Origin: Bombus terrestris
Lineage: Eukaryota > Arthropoda > Insecta > Hymenoptera > Apidae
Length of the DNA stretch: 64,000 bases
Assembly: GCF_910591885.1 (NCBI RefSeq)
Contig: NC_063272.1
Span: 12,412,364-12,476,363 of the forward strand
Direction: 5' to 3'
The notes below the pieces were generated by a model that was given only the letters and a program-made list of their open reading frames with translations, had not been told where the DNA came from and searched no databases. The translations under genes and the position numbers were made by a program. Of this stretch, positions 44,721 through 59,300 are shown one piece after another. How positions within the stretch are numbered: the first letter of the stretch is position 1; the number at the start of each line of letters is the position of its first letter.

Positions 44721-45178
44721 TGTGGCGGCACTCCACCACGGAAATTTCCAATGGCTTCGCGATACAAGGCGCTATACCATCAAAGCGTAAGGCCGACAAG
44801 ACTAATGTACCATCGATATCCCTACAGTTCTTTCCTCACTACGAACCGTTGCGGACTTTAAATAAACGCGCGCGTAGTGGGGATATCGAGTGGCAACAAA
44901 GGAAAGAATCTGTTTGGTTTTGAACCGAGCTGCGAGGTGCGAAAGGTTAAGCGAAGCAAACACAATTAGAGAAACGAGTGGTCGACTCTTGATAGTGCAG
45001 TGTTAATCGTTATTTGTTATTGATCGTTGTTAATCATTAACCGTTCTTAATCGTTAATCGTTGTTAATCATTAATCGTGATTAATCGTTATTTTTCGTTA
45101 ATTGTTAAGAGTTTAATAAACGTTATTGTTGAAAATCAAGAGTATTTCTTGTGGGCACCTTTACCAACGATCACCGCA
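44721..45178 (+). mobile_element. Solo LTR (458 bp), copy 2
   Basis: Same sequence and CATA target duplication as 4832-5289, so it was present before the large duplication. Confidence 0.8.
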
Positions 45179-45918
45179 CATATAATAATAGTTAATAATA
45201 AAGTTATTAGTATCAGTTTCATATATTAATGGACAATATTAATGAAACAACTTCTCTATTTAAAGAATTATTTTTTCGAATTTTCATTAAATTTTTTGAA
45301 GATCATTCTTCTTATTCTATCGTAGAAGACTAGTCTTTGGTTAGAAAAGAATGACGGAAGAAAAATAGTTTCAGCGAAACTTTAACTAAGTTAAGTCAAA
45401 CTAAACAATTTAAATTCATTATATTATACATCATACATTGTAATCATTTCTCATTAAGTTACTTTTGCGATGTTTAATTTTATTTTACGTATATTCTTAA
45501 AATTTCTATGTTACGGCGCATAAAATGGTCCGTGCGTCGTCTGAATCTTTATACTATATATTGATCTATCATATACTATATACCATAAACTGAATCTTTC
45601 GACGTAATCTTAATAGCTTGATGGAATCTCTAATCCTGAAAGTGTTTTCGGTTTATGGATGGTCAGAGGTTAGAACAACCCTTAGGTTTATTGTGCCCTC
45701 TTACAAATTACGGAGAAAGCGGATAGTTACCTAACGGAAAAAGCAGGTTTTTCCAATGAACAATGTCATCCACCTCCTCCAATCTTCATTCATTAACGTT
45801 GGCTATAGCCAATGGGCAGCGCGGATAGTTATCCTCACTTTCCTAACGAAAAGGGCGAACAACGAATCCGCGTTCTTCGTTCAGAAACCACACCCACACC
45901 CACACCGAGCTTTATTCT

Positions 45919-46197
45919 TGTGGCGGCACTCCACACCGCAAATGCCATCACTCGACACAAATAGTTGTGGAGGACGGCAGCGGAGTGGTTAGCGCCTTAG
46001 GCTGTTGTAAACGTTCAGAATCCGGGTTCTAATCCCGGCGCCCCCTCGTATTTTTCCGAAATCCGATTTTTCATCCACGACATCTACATAAGAAGAGAAA
46101 ATACAGTGTCCTCCAGCAAGCGACATCTACAGCCAATAACGCTCCAGTTATCATGGGAATATCAAAGAAGATGGAAAAGATTGAGAAGAAAAAAAAA
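45919..46197 (+). mobile_element. tRNA-like family A element, uninterrupted (R3)
   Basis: It starts TGTGGCGGCACTCCACACC, has GCGGAGTGGTTAGCGCC and GGGTTCTAATCCC, and ends in an A-rich tail. It serves as the empty-site reference for the LINE insertion in R2. Confidence 0.65.
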
Positions 46198-46199
46198 GT

Positions 46200-46270
46200 G
46201 TGTTTCGTCCAGAGCTTGCTAGCGGACTCATCAGTAAGGTTTACACCTAGCAGGCTCATGCCTTAGACAC
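46200..46270 (-). ncRNA. Type I hammerhead ribozyme HHR1 (R3 copy)
   Basis: Minus strand: GTGTC, stem I TAAGG/CCTTA, core CTGATGA, stem II GTCC/GGAC, GAAAC. Loop I is two bases longer (GGTGTAAA) than in R1, but the pairing GAGCCTGCTAG with CTAGCAAGCTC is unchanged. Confidence 0.93.
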
Positions 46271-46766
46271 AGTGGTAGGACGGTGAAGAGGGTGGTTGAG
46301 GAGTTTGCGCGGTACATGGAACTCTTCATAATCTCGGACACTGTTATCCAAGGCCGGACTTGTACCCTCTCTCCTGGACGTTTCTCAGTGGTGCGGCTTC
46401 GCCTGGTTAATACTGGCATTCATTAACTTATAGAGAGCAGTTGACGGCCCGTGTGTGTGCCATATACACACGGTGTGTAATGAGTACTTGGACTTAAGCT
46501 AGCGGTCCCCTTCTTCTTAAAACGTTGGCGCCATCCGCAAAGAGAGAGGGGTAGAGAGAGTCCGCTATCCCTTTGTTTCAAGGGATTCTTATCAGCTGGT
46601 TGGTTGTCAGTCCTTCCTCACAGCCACGTTACCTATTTTTTAGTCTTCATCTCTCCCAAAGGCCACACACTAGAAAGAAAAGGAGAAGAGGGAGGCAGTG
46701 TTTCGTCCGAGATCTGCTAGTTTGGACTCCTCAGTAAGGCTCTTACCTAGCAGATCTATACCTTAG
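46266..46766 (-). mobile_element. Retrozyme-like unit (500 nt)
   Basis: The longest of the three ribozyme-bounded units. It shares blocks such as GACACTGTTATCCAAGGC and ATATACACACGGTGTGTAA with R1, separated by substitutions and indels, at about 80% identity by eye. Confidence 0.7.
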
Positions 46767-46770
46767 ACAC
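46698..46770 (-). ncRNA. Type I hammerhead ribozyme HHR2 (R3 copy)
   Basis: Identical to the R1 HHR2 at 6758-6830, including the perfect 11-bp loop-loop complementarity and core CTGAGGA. Confidence 0.93.
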
Positions 46771-47164
46771 TGGGATAGGAAAAGTTGTGTTGGAAGTTAT
46801 ATTTATTGAAAACAAACGTTCAATGTGACCACTAGTGAGAAAACATTAACATCGGTTAAACGTATGTTGATGTCGATGGCCCTCTGGTGACAAGTGTAAG
46901 ACGTATTCTACAAACGTAATTTAAACTAAACCATTAGGATGAGTTATAAATAGATTGTACATTTATAGTAAATTTTTAAAAGTGTAGAAGTACACACACT
47001 GCATAAAATAATGTGCAAAGATATCGAAAATATTGACATTGAAGTTTCTGTTATTTTGTTAAGGATTAACGTAATAGATGAGTTATGATATTTAATTGTA
47101 TCGAATAAAAGAAATTTCTATTTAAATTCAATTTCCATAATTGTATTTCGGTAATGATGTTAAA

Positions 47165-50100
47165 TAAAACTATGAATTTATTTAATCATCCGCGTTGTAA
47201 TCGTAATAGAGAATCTAATATAAGCAAAATTAGAAGAGTATGAACAGAATTTCGGACGTTAGTGAATTCCTGTTTACATATCGTTAACGCGGTATGTTTC
47301 AAAGGAAAAAACAAAGAAAGAAATGCGCACGGTAATGTTTCTGGCCACTGATGTTTTCTTTTTTTTCCCATATTGTTCACGGACGCAGCATCGTGATGAA
47401 TCAAACTGTTGAATCTCGGTGACAAATAACAGAAATGACGTGCTGGATGCTAAAGGACCTCTGTTAGACTTGCACACGGTAATTATACAGAAACACGATC
47501 CAACGATTATTGAAAAAGTATTGGATGAACGAAGTGTTGATGGAAACTGTTACGATCGGCAAGTCGTAGACCTCCGTTACAGATGTTTCTAACATTTTAA
47601 ACGTTTTTTGATCCAATAGAATTATGTAATTGTAAAAGATCGATTATATAAAATAAAGTTTCTGATGTTACTGTGAAAAAGATTTTTTATACGAATACTA
47701 TGCATATTCTGTATATTCCTGCACCATTAAATTTCATCTTGTGTCTCAGCCCTCTCAAGTCATACAAGAAGCGTACTAGTGGCTTATCTATTTGAATGAT
47801 TACATTATCTATTCTGTGATATCAGAGTTACACGTGCCATGCGCATTTCCCGCTTTACAAACTTTCCAACTTGTAACGTACACGTTATGTAACGTTACGT
47901 AACGGTGGGTCTGTCTCACCGTGGCGAGCCACGGGACACAAAACGTTGGAATGTTTACTGTTGCGTGCTGCTACAACTATTTCTTTTAAGGAGAGCTATA
48001 GAATTACTCCATCCCTACGTTAAGTAAAAACGTTCATGCCATGACCGCGGCTACGTTCAGCGATTTGTTGTCGCCTCGAGCCCAAGCTCATTATCACAAA
48101 TCTCGGGCAATTATAATCGAGTTAAATTATAGAGACTAAAATATTGGGGATTTTCCGAAGAATTGCAAAGGGAAGACCCCGGTGTCCTTTCGTCTCCTAC
48201 ATATATGTCGGGTTGGCGTTAAGATTTGAGTTAGGGTTGAGGGCGTGAAACGAATCCCTATTGGCGCTAGACGTGATCATTATGCAATAGAGGAGATATT
48301 TACTAGTGCAAATATGACTATGATGGTATTGTACAAGTAATCGCGATAATTAGATACTCGAGAAGCTAATGACAATGATCCTAGGCCCACTAACGAATCC
48401 GCGGTCAAGGGGATGACGAACTCTACTTTTCTTCAGCGTCTAAGTTGTACTCAATGTTAATGCACGAGGCAATCACTACGTATCTGAGAGTTACTTGAAT
48501 CGTCTTTGAGATCGTACCGGATAGTGGTTCTCCATCACGGTAACGCTGTCGAGGAAAACTATGACGGGTGTGCCTAAGGGCACGAAATCATCGGATTCGT
48601 GGAGAAAAACCTTCATTCGGAAAGTGAGGGAAATTGGCGTTACTGTTAATTGGTCAATTTCCATGTTGGTGGTTAGGGAAGGCTGCTAGCCGCCCTTAAA
48701 AGAAATTCGAATTCGAGAAGTTCGAGAAGAGGAAGCGTCGTTCGTGAGAAAAATAGATTTCTCCTATTTTCTCGTAGTTGGGACGAGGACTGTTTGTCGG
48801 TTTGAAGGACTTTAGTTAAACAGATCTTAAGATTTATAGCGGGTCCTCGGGCTAGCTAAACATGTACTGTGGAGACGCGTCGACATCTGGTAATCATCTT
48901 ACTCAAAGAATAGAGTCTGCGTGTGGCGAGCCACGGGACAGAAATCGTTGAAATGCTTACCGTCGTGCCCCGTCCTAAGTATTTCTTTTAAGGAGAGCTA
49001 TATGGTTACTTCATGCCATTGTTAGACAAAACGTTCATTCCTTGACCGCGACTACGTTGGGCGACTGGTTGTCGCCTCGAGCCCGAGCTCACTATCATAA
49101 ATCTCAAATAAGTACAGTCGAATCGAATGACAACAGTTTCTTAATTCGGCTATGGTGAAATCTAAATTACAATACTAGGGGTCTTCCGAAAGTTCCGAAG
49201 GGAAGGTTCCAGTATTCTCTCATCTCCGACATATATATAATAAAATATTGAAAATATATGCAATAAGTGACAAATGAAACCCTCTTATAAGTAATAACGA
49301 ACTTGTAAAAATGAAGAAAATCTTGGACATTATTAGCAAATAAATAACATTTTTATGAATTATTGTTTCGTTCTAAAGCTTTGACTATAATAAATTTGGC
49401 ATTATAATAAATATCTTGGATTTGATACAGAAAATTCAATACTGTTCTCATCTACGTTGTCCTTGTAACATCAACCAAATCTCAATCCTAAGGACCCATC
49501 AATAAATCTTGGCATTTTCATAATTAAGGTCCTTCAGACCAAAAACAAGCATCTTCTATTTCCAGTGTTTTTTACATTTTTGTTTACTAGGAGAAGATAC
49601 GGGAAAGTTAGTTTTCTCCATTCGGTATTTTCCGTTAGCAACTTTCTCTCAAGGGCGGCTAAGACCCCTCCTAGTCCACCAGAATTCTTGTGCTCCAATC
49701 AAAAGCAATGTCTATCGCTCTCGCTTTTCTAAACAAAATTGTCCTTAACGAATCAGCCCATCTCGTGGCCTCAGACACACCTACCCCTAGCCTTCCTGCG
49801 CCACGACATCGTCACAAAACTACTCAGTCTCCATCTTTAGAATAGTCAACACCTTTTACCGAGTTTCTACCCTTAGACCGGTGGCGTACATAACGTATTA
49901 ATATTATTGAGATATGTACAATTTTTGTGCTGGACTAGGTCGAATGCATAGTGGAGATGTTTGTATGTGGATATCAGTGTGTGGAGATATGTGTGCGCGC
50001 GGCGACTGAGAAACAGATGAATGTAAACAGTTTGGTCGGTTAACAGTCTACGAAAAGTCGGGTATGGAAGAAAGTGTTAAGACGCGTGCAAGTGTGTATC

Positions 50101-50632
50101 GATGAATATTCTAGAAATCGTTTATAAAATAAATATATGTCTACGTTAATAGTAATGCTCAGTGTAAATTTAATGTCTCCATAACAATATTTCGGCCATC
50201 AAGATCCACAATTCTCAACAAATATAACTAGGTTTTACATAAAATTGTTGGAGTGAATTGTGATTTATGTGTGTTAATTCAGTGTATATTCCACTGTGAT
50301 TGTTGAATTCATAATAAAGTTTAATAAAAGCAAAATTGATAGTTGCGTTACGACTCAGCTATTTTATTTTATCATCCAACTCTCAAGTTTACGTGTCATC
50401 CTCTACGTTTCTCAATTATTGTTCTGGTTAATTTGGTATTTGTTTTATTAGATTTGACTGATATTTACTTCCAAGAATGATAGGAAAGTTCAATATATTT
50501 TGTTTCGTATATTTGCAATATATCTTAGCTTTTTGTATGAAAATTAATCAATATTGGAATCAATTGAAATCGAAATGCCTTAATGCTGTTTTAGATGAAG
50601 ATTTCAAATTTACCGAATTATAGAACATCCAG
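47165..50632. other. Copy 2 non-coding region with direct repeat D pair
   Basis: Equivalent to 17635-21102, with direct repeats at 47921-48209 and 48923-49238. No difference from copy 1 seen. Confidence 0.6.
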
Positions 50633-50841
50633 ACAATCGGGAGGTTATCGGACGCTGAGTTTGCTGCGTCATCTAGGGGTGAAAATGGGAACACGCGCGA
50701 TCTACAGCAGCCTCGTGCAGTAAGTCATCTCCCTTACCGACTATATGGAGTCGCTATCATTAAAATCAGACACGGAGTCTCCGATTCAGTCATTGTCCGC
50801 ACAATCAATGGAATCTCCTCTACCGGAAGCAAATCTGCTCA
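50633..50841 (+). pseudogene. PDZ-type host gene exon (copy 2)
   Basis: Identical to 21103-21311, with the same in-frame TAA. Confidence 0.6.
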
Positions 50842-51258
50842 GTTAGTAACATCTCTACTTCGACTAGATTTTTCAAGTGTTAATCATTATCACTCGAACC
50901 TATATTTGAATGTATACAACAATTAACAAATTTTTAATGCAACGCTATGTTATCGATACATATTGTATCATCATCGTACTATATATATTATTCTTATATT
51001 TAAAGTACAAATGCCATATAACTCATTTGAAATTGCATTTCTTGAAATTAAACGCGCTATGTAATTCACTAAATCAGATAACATATACTACATAAAATAA
51101 TTTATCTTATTGATCCTATATTTCAAGAAGTTAAGGATTTCCGCAAACATATTAATTTCAATATAAAAATATCTCTTCCGAACAAGATGCATTTAATCAT
51201 CATGCAAAGATTTGTAAATTTGTAAATTTAAATTTTATATGATTTCTATTTTCAACAG

Positions 51259-51744
51259 ACGCTGTCATCCGTACAGATGACGAAACGTTTCATGTGCCGG
51301 AGGACGAGTCGATGTCCGCTTCCTTAGCAGCGCGTCTTGAAGAGTTGTCGTTTGCCGAGGAACGAATCCTGCAGACGATTAAGTTGGTAAGGGGCCACGG
51401 TGTCAACATAGGGTTGTAAGTGACAGAGGGTAGCGATGGCGGCATCTATGTCCAAGCGATGTCGGTAGGAGGACCGGCCTATATGGCCGGAAACGTGAAC
51501 AAAGGTAAGCTCGAAGCGCCATTCTTTATCGGGGCTGCATTAATTCGGAGAAATTTATTTGCCGCAGGCGATCGCATCGTAGCGATAAACGGGCAGAATT
51601 TATTGCATTTGCGGTATGAAGACGCTCTGAAAATGCTGCAGAGCTCGTAGGAACGATCGAGCTGGTTCTCTCTCAAGCTACTTCCCGTAAAAACGCGACC
51701 TCCATGAAGAATCACGAACAAACTGTGGAAAATAACTATTTCAA
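51259..51744 (+). pseudogene. PDZ-domain exons (copy 2)
   Basis: Exons 51259-51504 and 51568-51744, with the same TAA (51417-51419) and the same frameshift with TAG (51648-51650) as in copy 1. Confidence 0.8.
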
Positions 51745-52311
51745 GTGAGTATGAAAATGTTCCTTTCCTTGAATCTTACTTCGTCTTTTATATCTTTTTA
51801 ATTAAATTTAATTTTAATATTAGCTAACTGAACAAGCAGTTGCTTCTGAAATGAAAATAAGTTTTCTTGTTTGCGTTGAAGAACTTTCAGTTGAAGAGGT
51901 TGATTCTTTCGTTGCGACTGAGTGATGTAGAACTTTATATTGTGAATTTGTTGGATTATTCTTGATTTTTTTTAAGTAAAGTAATGAAGTAAAACATCCC
52001 AGTACTCTGTTTCACTATGCACTTAATTTTGACAAGAATGGAAGCCAAATTTGGGTCTGTACTTAATAGTTTTAAACATACACGGGATATTATAAAGGGA
52101 CAGACTGTTGATTATTCTTGGTATGTAGGTTATCTTTGAAATTTGAAATTCTCTAAATGTCACACTCTAAACTCTGGAAAATTATTACAGCATATGATAT
52201 AGCAGAGAATGTAATGCAGTAAGCTTTGGAATTTATTAACCGACCACATTTTGTCTTTTGAGGAAAATATAAATGAAGATAGTCGGGCAAATTAAAAAAG
52301 AAATTAAACGC

Positions 52312-54258
52312 GTTATTTTGTACAAACAGAAACTGAAAATGATAAAGTTTTATAAAATATACTTATACATCATTACATTCATATAATGAAATATATACTA
52401 ATGCTGCAAATGTGCATATATTTGAAAAATATGTATTAAGATAAATATTAAACAATTACATGTGTTTTATTTAATCAATTATTTATCTTCTAATGGGTAT
52501 ATATTAATATAAGAGTTGATTAAATTAGTAAGTTGAACACGGGGTGAGTTTCAATGTATAGGATAGAATGGGTTTTTAGAGTCTGATTGAACAGTGTGAT
52601 TGTTGATTTTCCTAGCGAACTTATTTTGTACAAATTTTGTTATTTTGTACAAACAGTAACTGAAAATGATAAAGTTTTATAAAATATACTTATATATCAT
52701 TACATTCATATAATGAAATATATATTAATGCTGCAAATGTGCATATATTTGAAAAATATGTATTAAGATAAATATTAAACAATTACATGTGTTTTATTTA
52801 ATCAATTATTTATCTTCTAATGGGTATATATTAATATAAGAGTTGATTAAATTAGTAAGTTGAACACGGGGTGAGTTTCAATGTATAGGATAGAATGGGT
52901 TTTTAGCGTCTGATTGAACAGTGTGATTATTGATTTTCCTAGCGAACTTATTTTGTACAAATTTTGTTATTTTGTACAAACAGAAACTGAAAATGATAAA
53001 GTTTTATAAAATATACTTATATATCATTACATTCATATAATGAAATATATATTAATGCTGCAAATGTGCATATATTTGAAAAATATGTATTAAGATAAAT
53101 ATTAAACAATTACATGTGTTTTATTTAATCAATTATTTATCTTCTAATGGGTATATATTAATATAAGAGTTGATTAAATTAGTAAGTTGAACACGGGGTG
53201 AGTTTCAATGTATAGGATAGAATGGGTTTTTAGCGTCTGATTGAACAGTGTGATTATTGATTTTCCTAGCGAACTTATTTTGTACAAATTTTGTTATTTT
53301 GTACAAACAGAAACTGAAAATGATAAAGTTTTATAAAATATACTTATATATCATTACATTCATATAATGAAATATATATTAATGCTGCAAATGTGCATAT
53401 ATTTGAAAAATATGTATTAAGATAAATATTAAACAATTACATGTGTTTTATTTAATCAATTATTTATCTTCTAATGGGTATATATTAATATAAGAGTTGA
53501 TTAAATTAGTAAGTTGAACACGGGGTGAGTTTCAATGTATAGGATAGAATGGGTTTTTAGCGTCTGATTGAACAGTGTGATTATTGATTTTCCTAGCGAA
53601 CTTATTTTGTACAAATTTTGTTATTTTGTACAAACAGAAACTGAAAATGATAAAGTTTTATAAAATATACTTATATATCATTACATTCATATAATGAAAT
53701 ATATATTAATGCTGCAAATGTGCATATATTTGAAAAATATGTATTAAGATAAATATTAAACAATTACATGTGTTTTATTTAATCAATTATTTATCTTCTA
53801 ATGGGTATATATTAATATAAGAGTTGATTAAATTAGTAAGTTGAACACGGGGTGAGTTTCAATGTATAGGATAGAATGGGTTTTTAGCGTCTGATTGAAC
53901 AGTGTGATTATTGATTTTCCTAGCGAACTTATTTTGTACAAATTTTGTTATTTTGTACAAACAGAAACTGAAAATGATAAAGTTTTATAAAATATACTTA
54001 TATATCATTACATTCATATAATGAAATATATACTAATGCTGCAAATGTGCATATATTTGAAAAATATGTATTAAGATAAATATTAAACAATTACATGTGT
54101 TTTATTTAATCAATTATTTATCTTCTAATGGGTATATATTAATATAAGAGTTGATTAAATTAGTAAGTTGAACACGGGGTGAGTTTCAATGTATAGGATA
54201 GAATGGGTTTTTAGCGTCTGATTGAACAGTGTGATTATTGATTTTCCTAGCGAACTTT
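52312..54258. repeat. 327-bp tandem repeat, about 6 units (copy 2)
   Basis: Same unit number, same unit variants and same end points as 22782-24728. Independent tandem arrays usually change copy number quickly, so this points to a very young duplication, recent conversion or an assembly duplicate. Confidence 0.97.
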
Positions 54259-54283
54259 ATAAGTACGCTTTCATTGATTTCAG

Positions 54284-54537
54284 TGACATCAGATTCGACG
54301 TGTCCTCGGAAGCAGATATGTCGAGCATGACAAACAAATGACTCGTTCAAAGGACCACCGACGTTGCATCTGTGCAAAACACCTCGAGCGCGTACAGCAG
54401 TGCCGCATCGAGCGCAATGGGTAATCACAATGCAAACAGCTTATACATGGAGGATCTTGTCGATAATGATGCACTTAAGTCTGCAAGTATGCTGCTCAGT
54501 ATAGAAGACTTCGACGTCAGCAGAACGAGTCGCCAAG
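54284..54537 (+). pseudogene. PDZ-type host gene exon after the array (copy 2)
   Basis: Identical to 24754-25007, including the in-frame TGA. Confidence 0.6.
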
Positions 54538-56312
54538 TTTTTATTTAATCGTCGATAAAGCAAGTTAGTATTTACTCTACACACCCATTTTTATCTAACA
54601 CGTATGCTACTTTTGTTACTATGCACTTAATGGCTACTTAATTGCAGTGATCAATTTATATGCATATTGATTTTCGTGTGCTGTTCAGATACGTGTTATA
54701 TCGAAAGTTTTGGTTGAGAATACTATTAAAATAACAAATGATATTTTATTACAATTTGGATAATACAGTGTAAAATGCAACTTATGAATCTCCTGTCTTC
54801 TAAATTATAAAAGATAAAGAAGTGTGAAATAGAGGATAAATAAATACTTCCGAGACCAATTTATTTTCACATATTGTTACATAAATTCTTAAACATATAT
54901 ATGAATATGTATATTTTTAAATGTATAATTTTTTATCTATAAGAAAAAAGACATTATTTATTATGTATATCTGTAATCAATACTTCATCGATGTAACATA
55001 AAAATACCATTAGTATTCGAATTAAAATGTAGGGATTGAAATTTTAAAATGTAGGGAAAGAAATATTAAATACTAAGCAGTATTTAATTTTCTTTTACGT
55101 AGTCTTGCATACTGAATGTTTAAAAGGAATTTGTAATTTTCTTAACTCGTTCGCTTGGCCTTTAAATTTCGATTCCCCAATCAAGCTAGTGGGCGCTCAT
55201 ACTTGCAAAACCGTATACAAAACTACATTAAGGCCATTATGTCCATTATGTCAAACGTAGCTGCATCCACCACGTAACCTAATCGAATTGTTTTTATCCA
55301 TTTAACGGCCGAAGCCTTGCTCAGAGTTCGAGGCGGCACTATTTGTTGCCTTTTTCTATGTACGCGTTTAATACGAACCGTCACGTCAGTTCTGTTCTTT
55401 GGTTGTCAAGGGAAACCTGAAGTTCATATTAGACAGTAGTCTTTTATCAATAAAAATTTAATAATTTGCAACTTTCTTCAGTTTATTCCACGATGTTCAT
55501 CGAATACTTTTTGATTCAATTTTTGAAGATTATCTACAACATGGAGTTCAATTTCATCCGTTCAAATTTCTGAATGCTTTAATTAAAGGGATGTTTCGAT
55601 ATAGAAAAGATCTTGCGAAGATATATGTCATGCAAATTTAATTTTGAATCTACATCTGATCTATACATTTAAGCTCGATGCTTTCTATGTACAAACAAAA
55701 ATTAGAATTTAATGCCGAAAAGAAAAATGTATTTTATTAAAGGATTAGAATAATTAACAGATATATCAATCTACTGATATATCGAAGATGAAAGAGTTCT
55801 TTTTACCAGAAGCGAATGTAGTACCTGGTTAGCTCTGTCACATCCCGGTATGAGATCGATTTTAGAATTTCGCCTGTCGTCTTGTTAGGGTCTTCTTTCA
55901 TTCAATAGGAAACTTAAACTTGGCAACATTAGTGAATCACTGTTATTGACTTCGCGGTAGAGAGAGGGGTAGAGGATGCTCTGTCATTTGTAGGGAATCA
56001 CCTTTAGTATCCCTCGGACGGTCTAACACCGTAGTTAGCCACGCGTTTCCGTACTCCAAAATTTCTCTCTAAGTATCAGCGGATTGTGCTTCGACCAATC
56101 TCTACGATGCGCAAATGCGAATCCCATGAATCATTACCATAAACTCTCTTTTGTTCCCAAACTGACACGTCGTCTCTGTACTATAGTATACACCAAGTGA
56201 ACAGTTGATCTTAACTTTGATAAGTTTGGCAAATTGTGCGACGAAATCAAAGCTTCAACTTATGAAACAAGTGATCATACACGTCAGTGAGGAACGATAG
56301 AGCCGAGCGTCA
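54538..56312. other. Copy 2 of 25008-26782, non-coding
   Basis: Nothing recognised; identical to copy 1 where compared. Confidence 0.4.
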
Positions 56313-59300
56313 TTGATATTTGCCAGTGTCATGCACACCAATGTCCGATCAATCGTTGTTCCAGGTACAGAATCTGTCAGCAGTACACCGTCAGTCCCAC
56401 CGAGACGGAAGAAGCGCAAAGCGAATGTCGCGGCAATTGCAAAATCTCCGAAAGGAACGTCACCGACTCGTCTCAGAAAACCAAACAAAAAGCGTTTGGC
56501 GCCACCGCCTCCGCCGCCTCCGCCGCCTCCGCCGCGAGCAGTCCGAAGGATCAAATCTCACGTCGCCAAAGATCAGGCAGAAGAAAGGACGTCGAACTCG
56601 CAGACAGTAGGCGATGCGGAAGAAACGCTAAATAGCCTAAGTTCGAACGAGACGGGGGAAACTTCTCAGCCGTCGTCCTTGCACCTCGAGGATGCTGATT
56701 CGGTACGGATCGAGAAAGCGAGTAAAGATGAAAACGAGAAAGTCGACAGCTGCGGTTCAACCAGCGAGACAAAGTCGCCGCACAAACGTCCGTTTGTATT
56801 CGAGACTTTTGCTAGGAAGGAGACGAACAAATACCCGCCGCTGTTCTTCACTTTGCACGATTTTCAAAATGTGATGTCCAACACGATGCAGCGTGAAGAC
56901 GTTTTTAATAACGAGCCTTCCGAGAATTTCAACAGCTCCTTTCACGATTCCTTTCGCAACTCCCTTCGCAACTCCTTTCGCGAATTTTTCGAGAGATCGT
57001 TAGACGACGAGGAGGACGACTTGTGTTTCCGCGTGACCACCACGAACCTTCCATTCGAGAAATGTTTGGACACATGGACCGCTACATTCAACGATCGTTT
57101 GTTTGATCGAGAATTTCGACGTACCGAGTCGTTTTATTTTCGAAGATTACGTCGATAAAAGTAACAAGGTAAATATCCGACGATCGGCTGGCCCGATGTG
57201 TTACGACAGCTTTGAAGAGGTACCAACGGTACCTCGGTTAACCAAAGTGAGGTTCGTGATCGAATCACCTAGCTCGTCGACTTCAGATCACGAATTGAAC
57301 AACGATGGCGAGACCACATGCGACAGTTGACAAAATATCGATCCCCTGACAGATGAGTTCTCTTCCGTGAAATTAACTGAGGTTACGAACGATATGGATT
57401 GCACGGACATGAATAAGGCTTTTGGTCAGATACAATTCAGATACAAGATTTCCAGCAGGAGGATCATGACGAGTTCGGTGACGTACCTTTTAGTTCCATT
57501 TTGAAAACAGGGGACAGTTTGGATCGGTGGTATTCCCTGGACGATGCCACGAATTTTATCAGGGCGATCGATAAGGGATCTTTCGGCCAGTACGATCGTG
57601 GTAATTCCAACGATTCGATCGGCTCTTCGATGGAGCACGATTCACAAGACGAGTCCTTTTGTTCCGAGGAAAAAGTAAATGTTGCGGACGTCAGCGAAGC
57701 GGAGTCGAGTTTAATCAAGTTGAAAGCGGAATGCTGTTCTGTGTTGGCTGAGGTTACAGACCATTGTTCGGAAAGGGCGCCCGAGGACAACGGTTTTGCG
57801 CTGGCTTCAAATAACTGCACTGCTTCAATTAACGTGGAAGACAATAAAAAATATCACGATGAAAAAGATTTGAAGAGTGAAGCTTCTGAAAATGAAAAGC
57901 ACAATGTAAAACGCGGAGAAATTATTTCTGTCAGTACCAATGCGATTTCGAATGACTTTGATTGGAAATTGGAATTAATAAGAAATGAGATAAACGTCAA
58001 CTTTGTTCAGGAAGATTCGATTATTCGTAGAGACAAGTATCTAAGGACTGAAATTAATGAAGAACAATCGACAATAAACGAGGCAAAAGTCTTTGATCAA
58101 CAAATAATAAAAGACAAAGTAGAGAATAACGTTTTGAAAAAACATTTATTATCAAATAGAACAGAGACTGATATTAGCGAGGAAGTGCCGTCAGCTGAAG
58201 AGGATATGGAAATTGACAAACAGCAATTACAAACGGATTCAGTCGATAAATCCACGGGGGAGTACAGAAGAAAGATTTTCGTAAACGAATCGCTTCGAAA
58301 TATAATGAATCGTTGTGATTTCACGTCGAATGACTTTGCGGACAGCAGTGAAGATTCTGATGTGCAAGACGATAATTTGGATACTGGCGATATTAATTTA
58401 GGTGAGAGCGAGAGAAATTTCAAGGACTTAATTACTAAAGGTGACACGAGACAGTAGACAAAGGATATTCCAGTTAGCAAAAGTAATGAAAAATTACAAG
58501 ATAGTTTTATAGGTAACGAATCACTCAAAAAAAGGAAAAGTATCACTAACCCGGTTAATATTCAACGAAACTCTTTTCTGGTAAATATGTTGTCTGAGGA
58601 TACAGATCAGATATGGACGAGCTGTGAAATCATTGCTGTTCACCCAAAATCACTAGCGAAGTGCGAAGTATCGATTTCGAAAGATGAAGAAGGAAAGAAA
58701 TTGGCGAACCGGTTAAACGAATCGATAAAAATGGATTCAGAGATCCAGAAAATTTTACAAGAGTCTAAAGAGCCGTTGAAAAGGGTAGAAACAATTTTAC
58801 CAAAGCCGACAACGGTCAAGAAAATTGGCGAAACGAGCAAGAAAACCACCGGTGAGGCGAAGTGCGATGTATTGAACGAGTTGCTCTCCAATTTTAGTAA
58901 CATTAAATTGAAACCGGTGAAAGACGAGAAGAGAAGTGCCGTTGAAAGTCATCCGCGAGTTAAAACTTTTTCTCGACAGGAGAACGATAAGATGGGAATC
59001 GAACATATGTCAGATAGCCGTACACAGAGTTTGAAAGATTGTAACGGCAATTCTTGTGTTGAGACTAAGGGAACGAGCGACGAGTCGATAAATCTCAAAG
59101 CAGCAACTTCTTCGGTTAAACAGTGGCAGTATGCTGCCTCTTTGACGACGAGGAAGGTTCAAGATGACCGGAACAAGAGTAACGAATCACAAAAAGGGTC
59201 TGAAGGGTCCCAAAATAGTACTGCGAATAGTACAGAATCCGTGAAACCGCCAGAGAGCAGCGAGATTTTATCAGATCGTAAAGAAGAGTCTCGAGAGATA

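Larger units (their letters stand above)
45399..47164. repeat. Composite repeat, copy R3 (copy 2 of the duplication)
   Basis: The leader up to about 45990 matches R1 almost exactly, but GCCTTAGGCTGTTGTAAACG after it matches R2. The ribozyme-bounded unit matches neither closely and is the longest of the three. The tail from about 46770 is closest to R2. R3 is therefore a mosaic. Confidence 0.85.
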
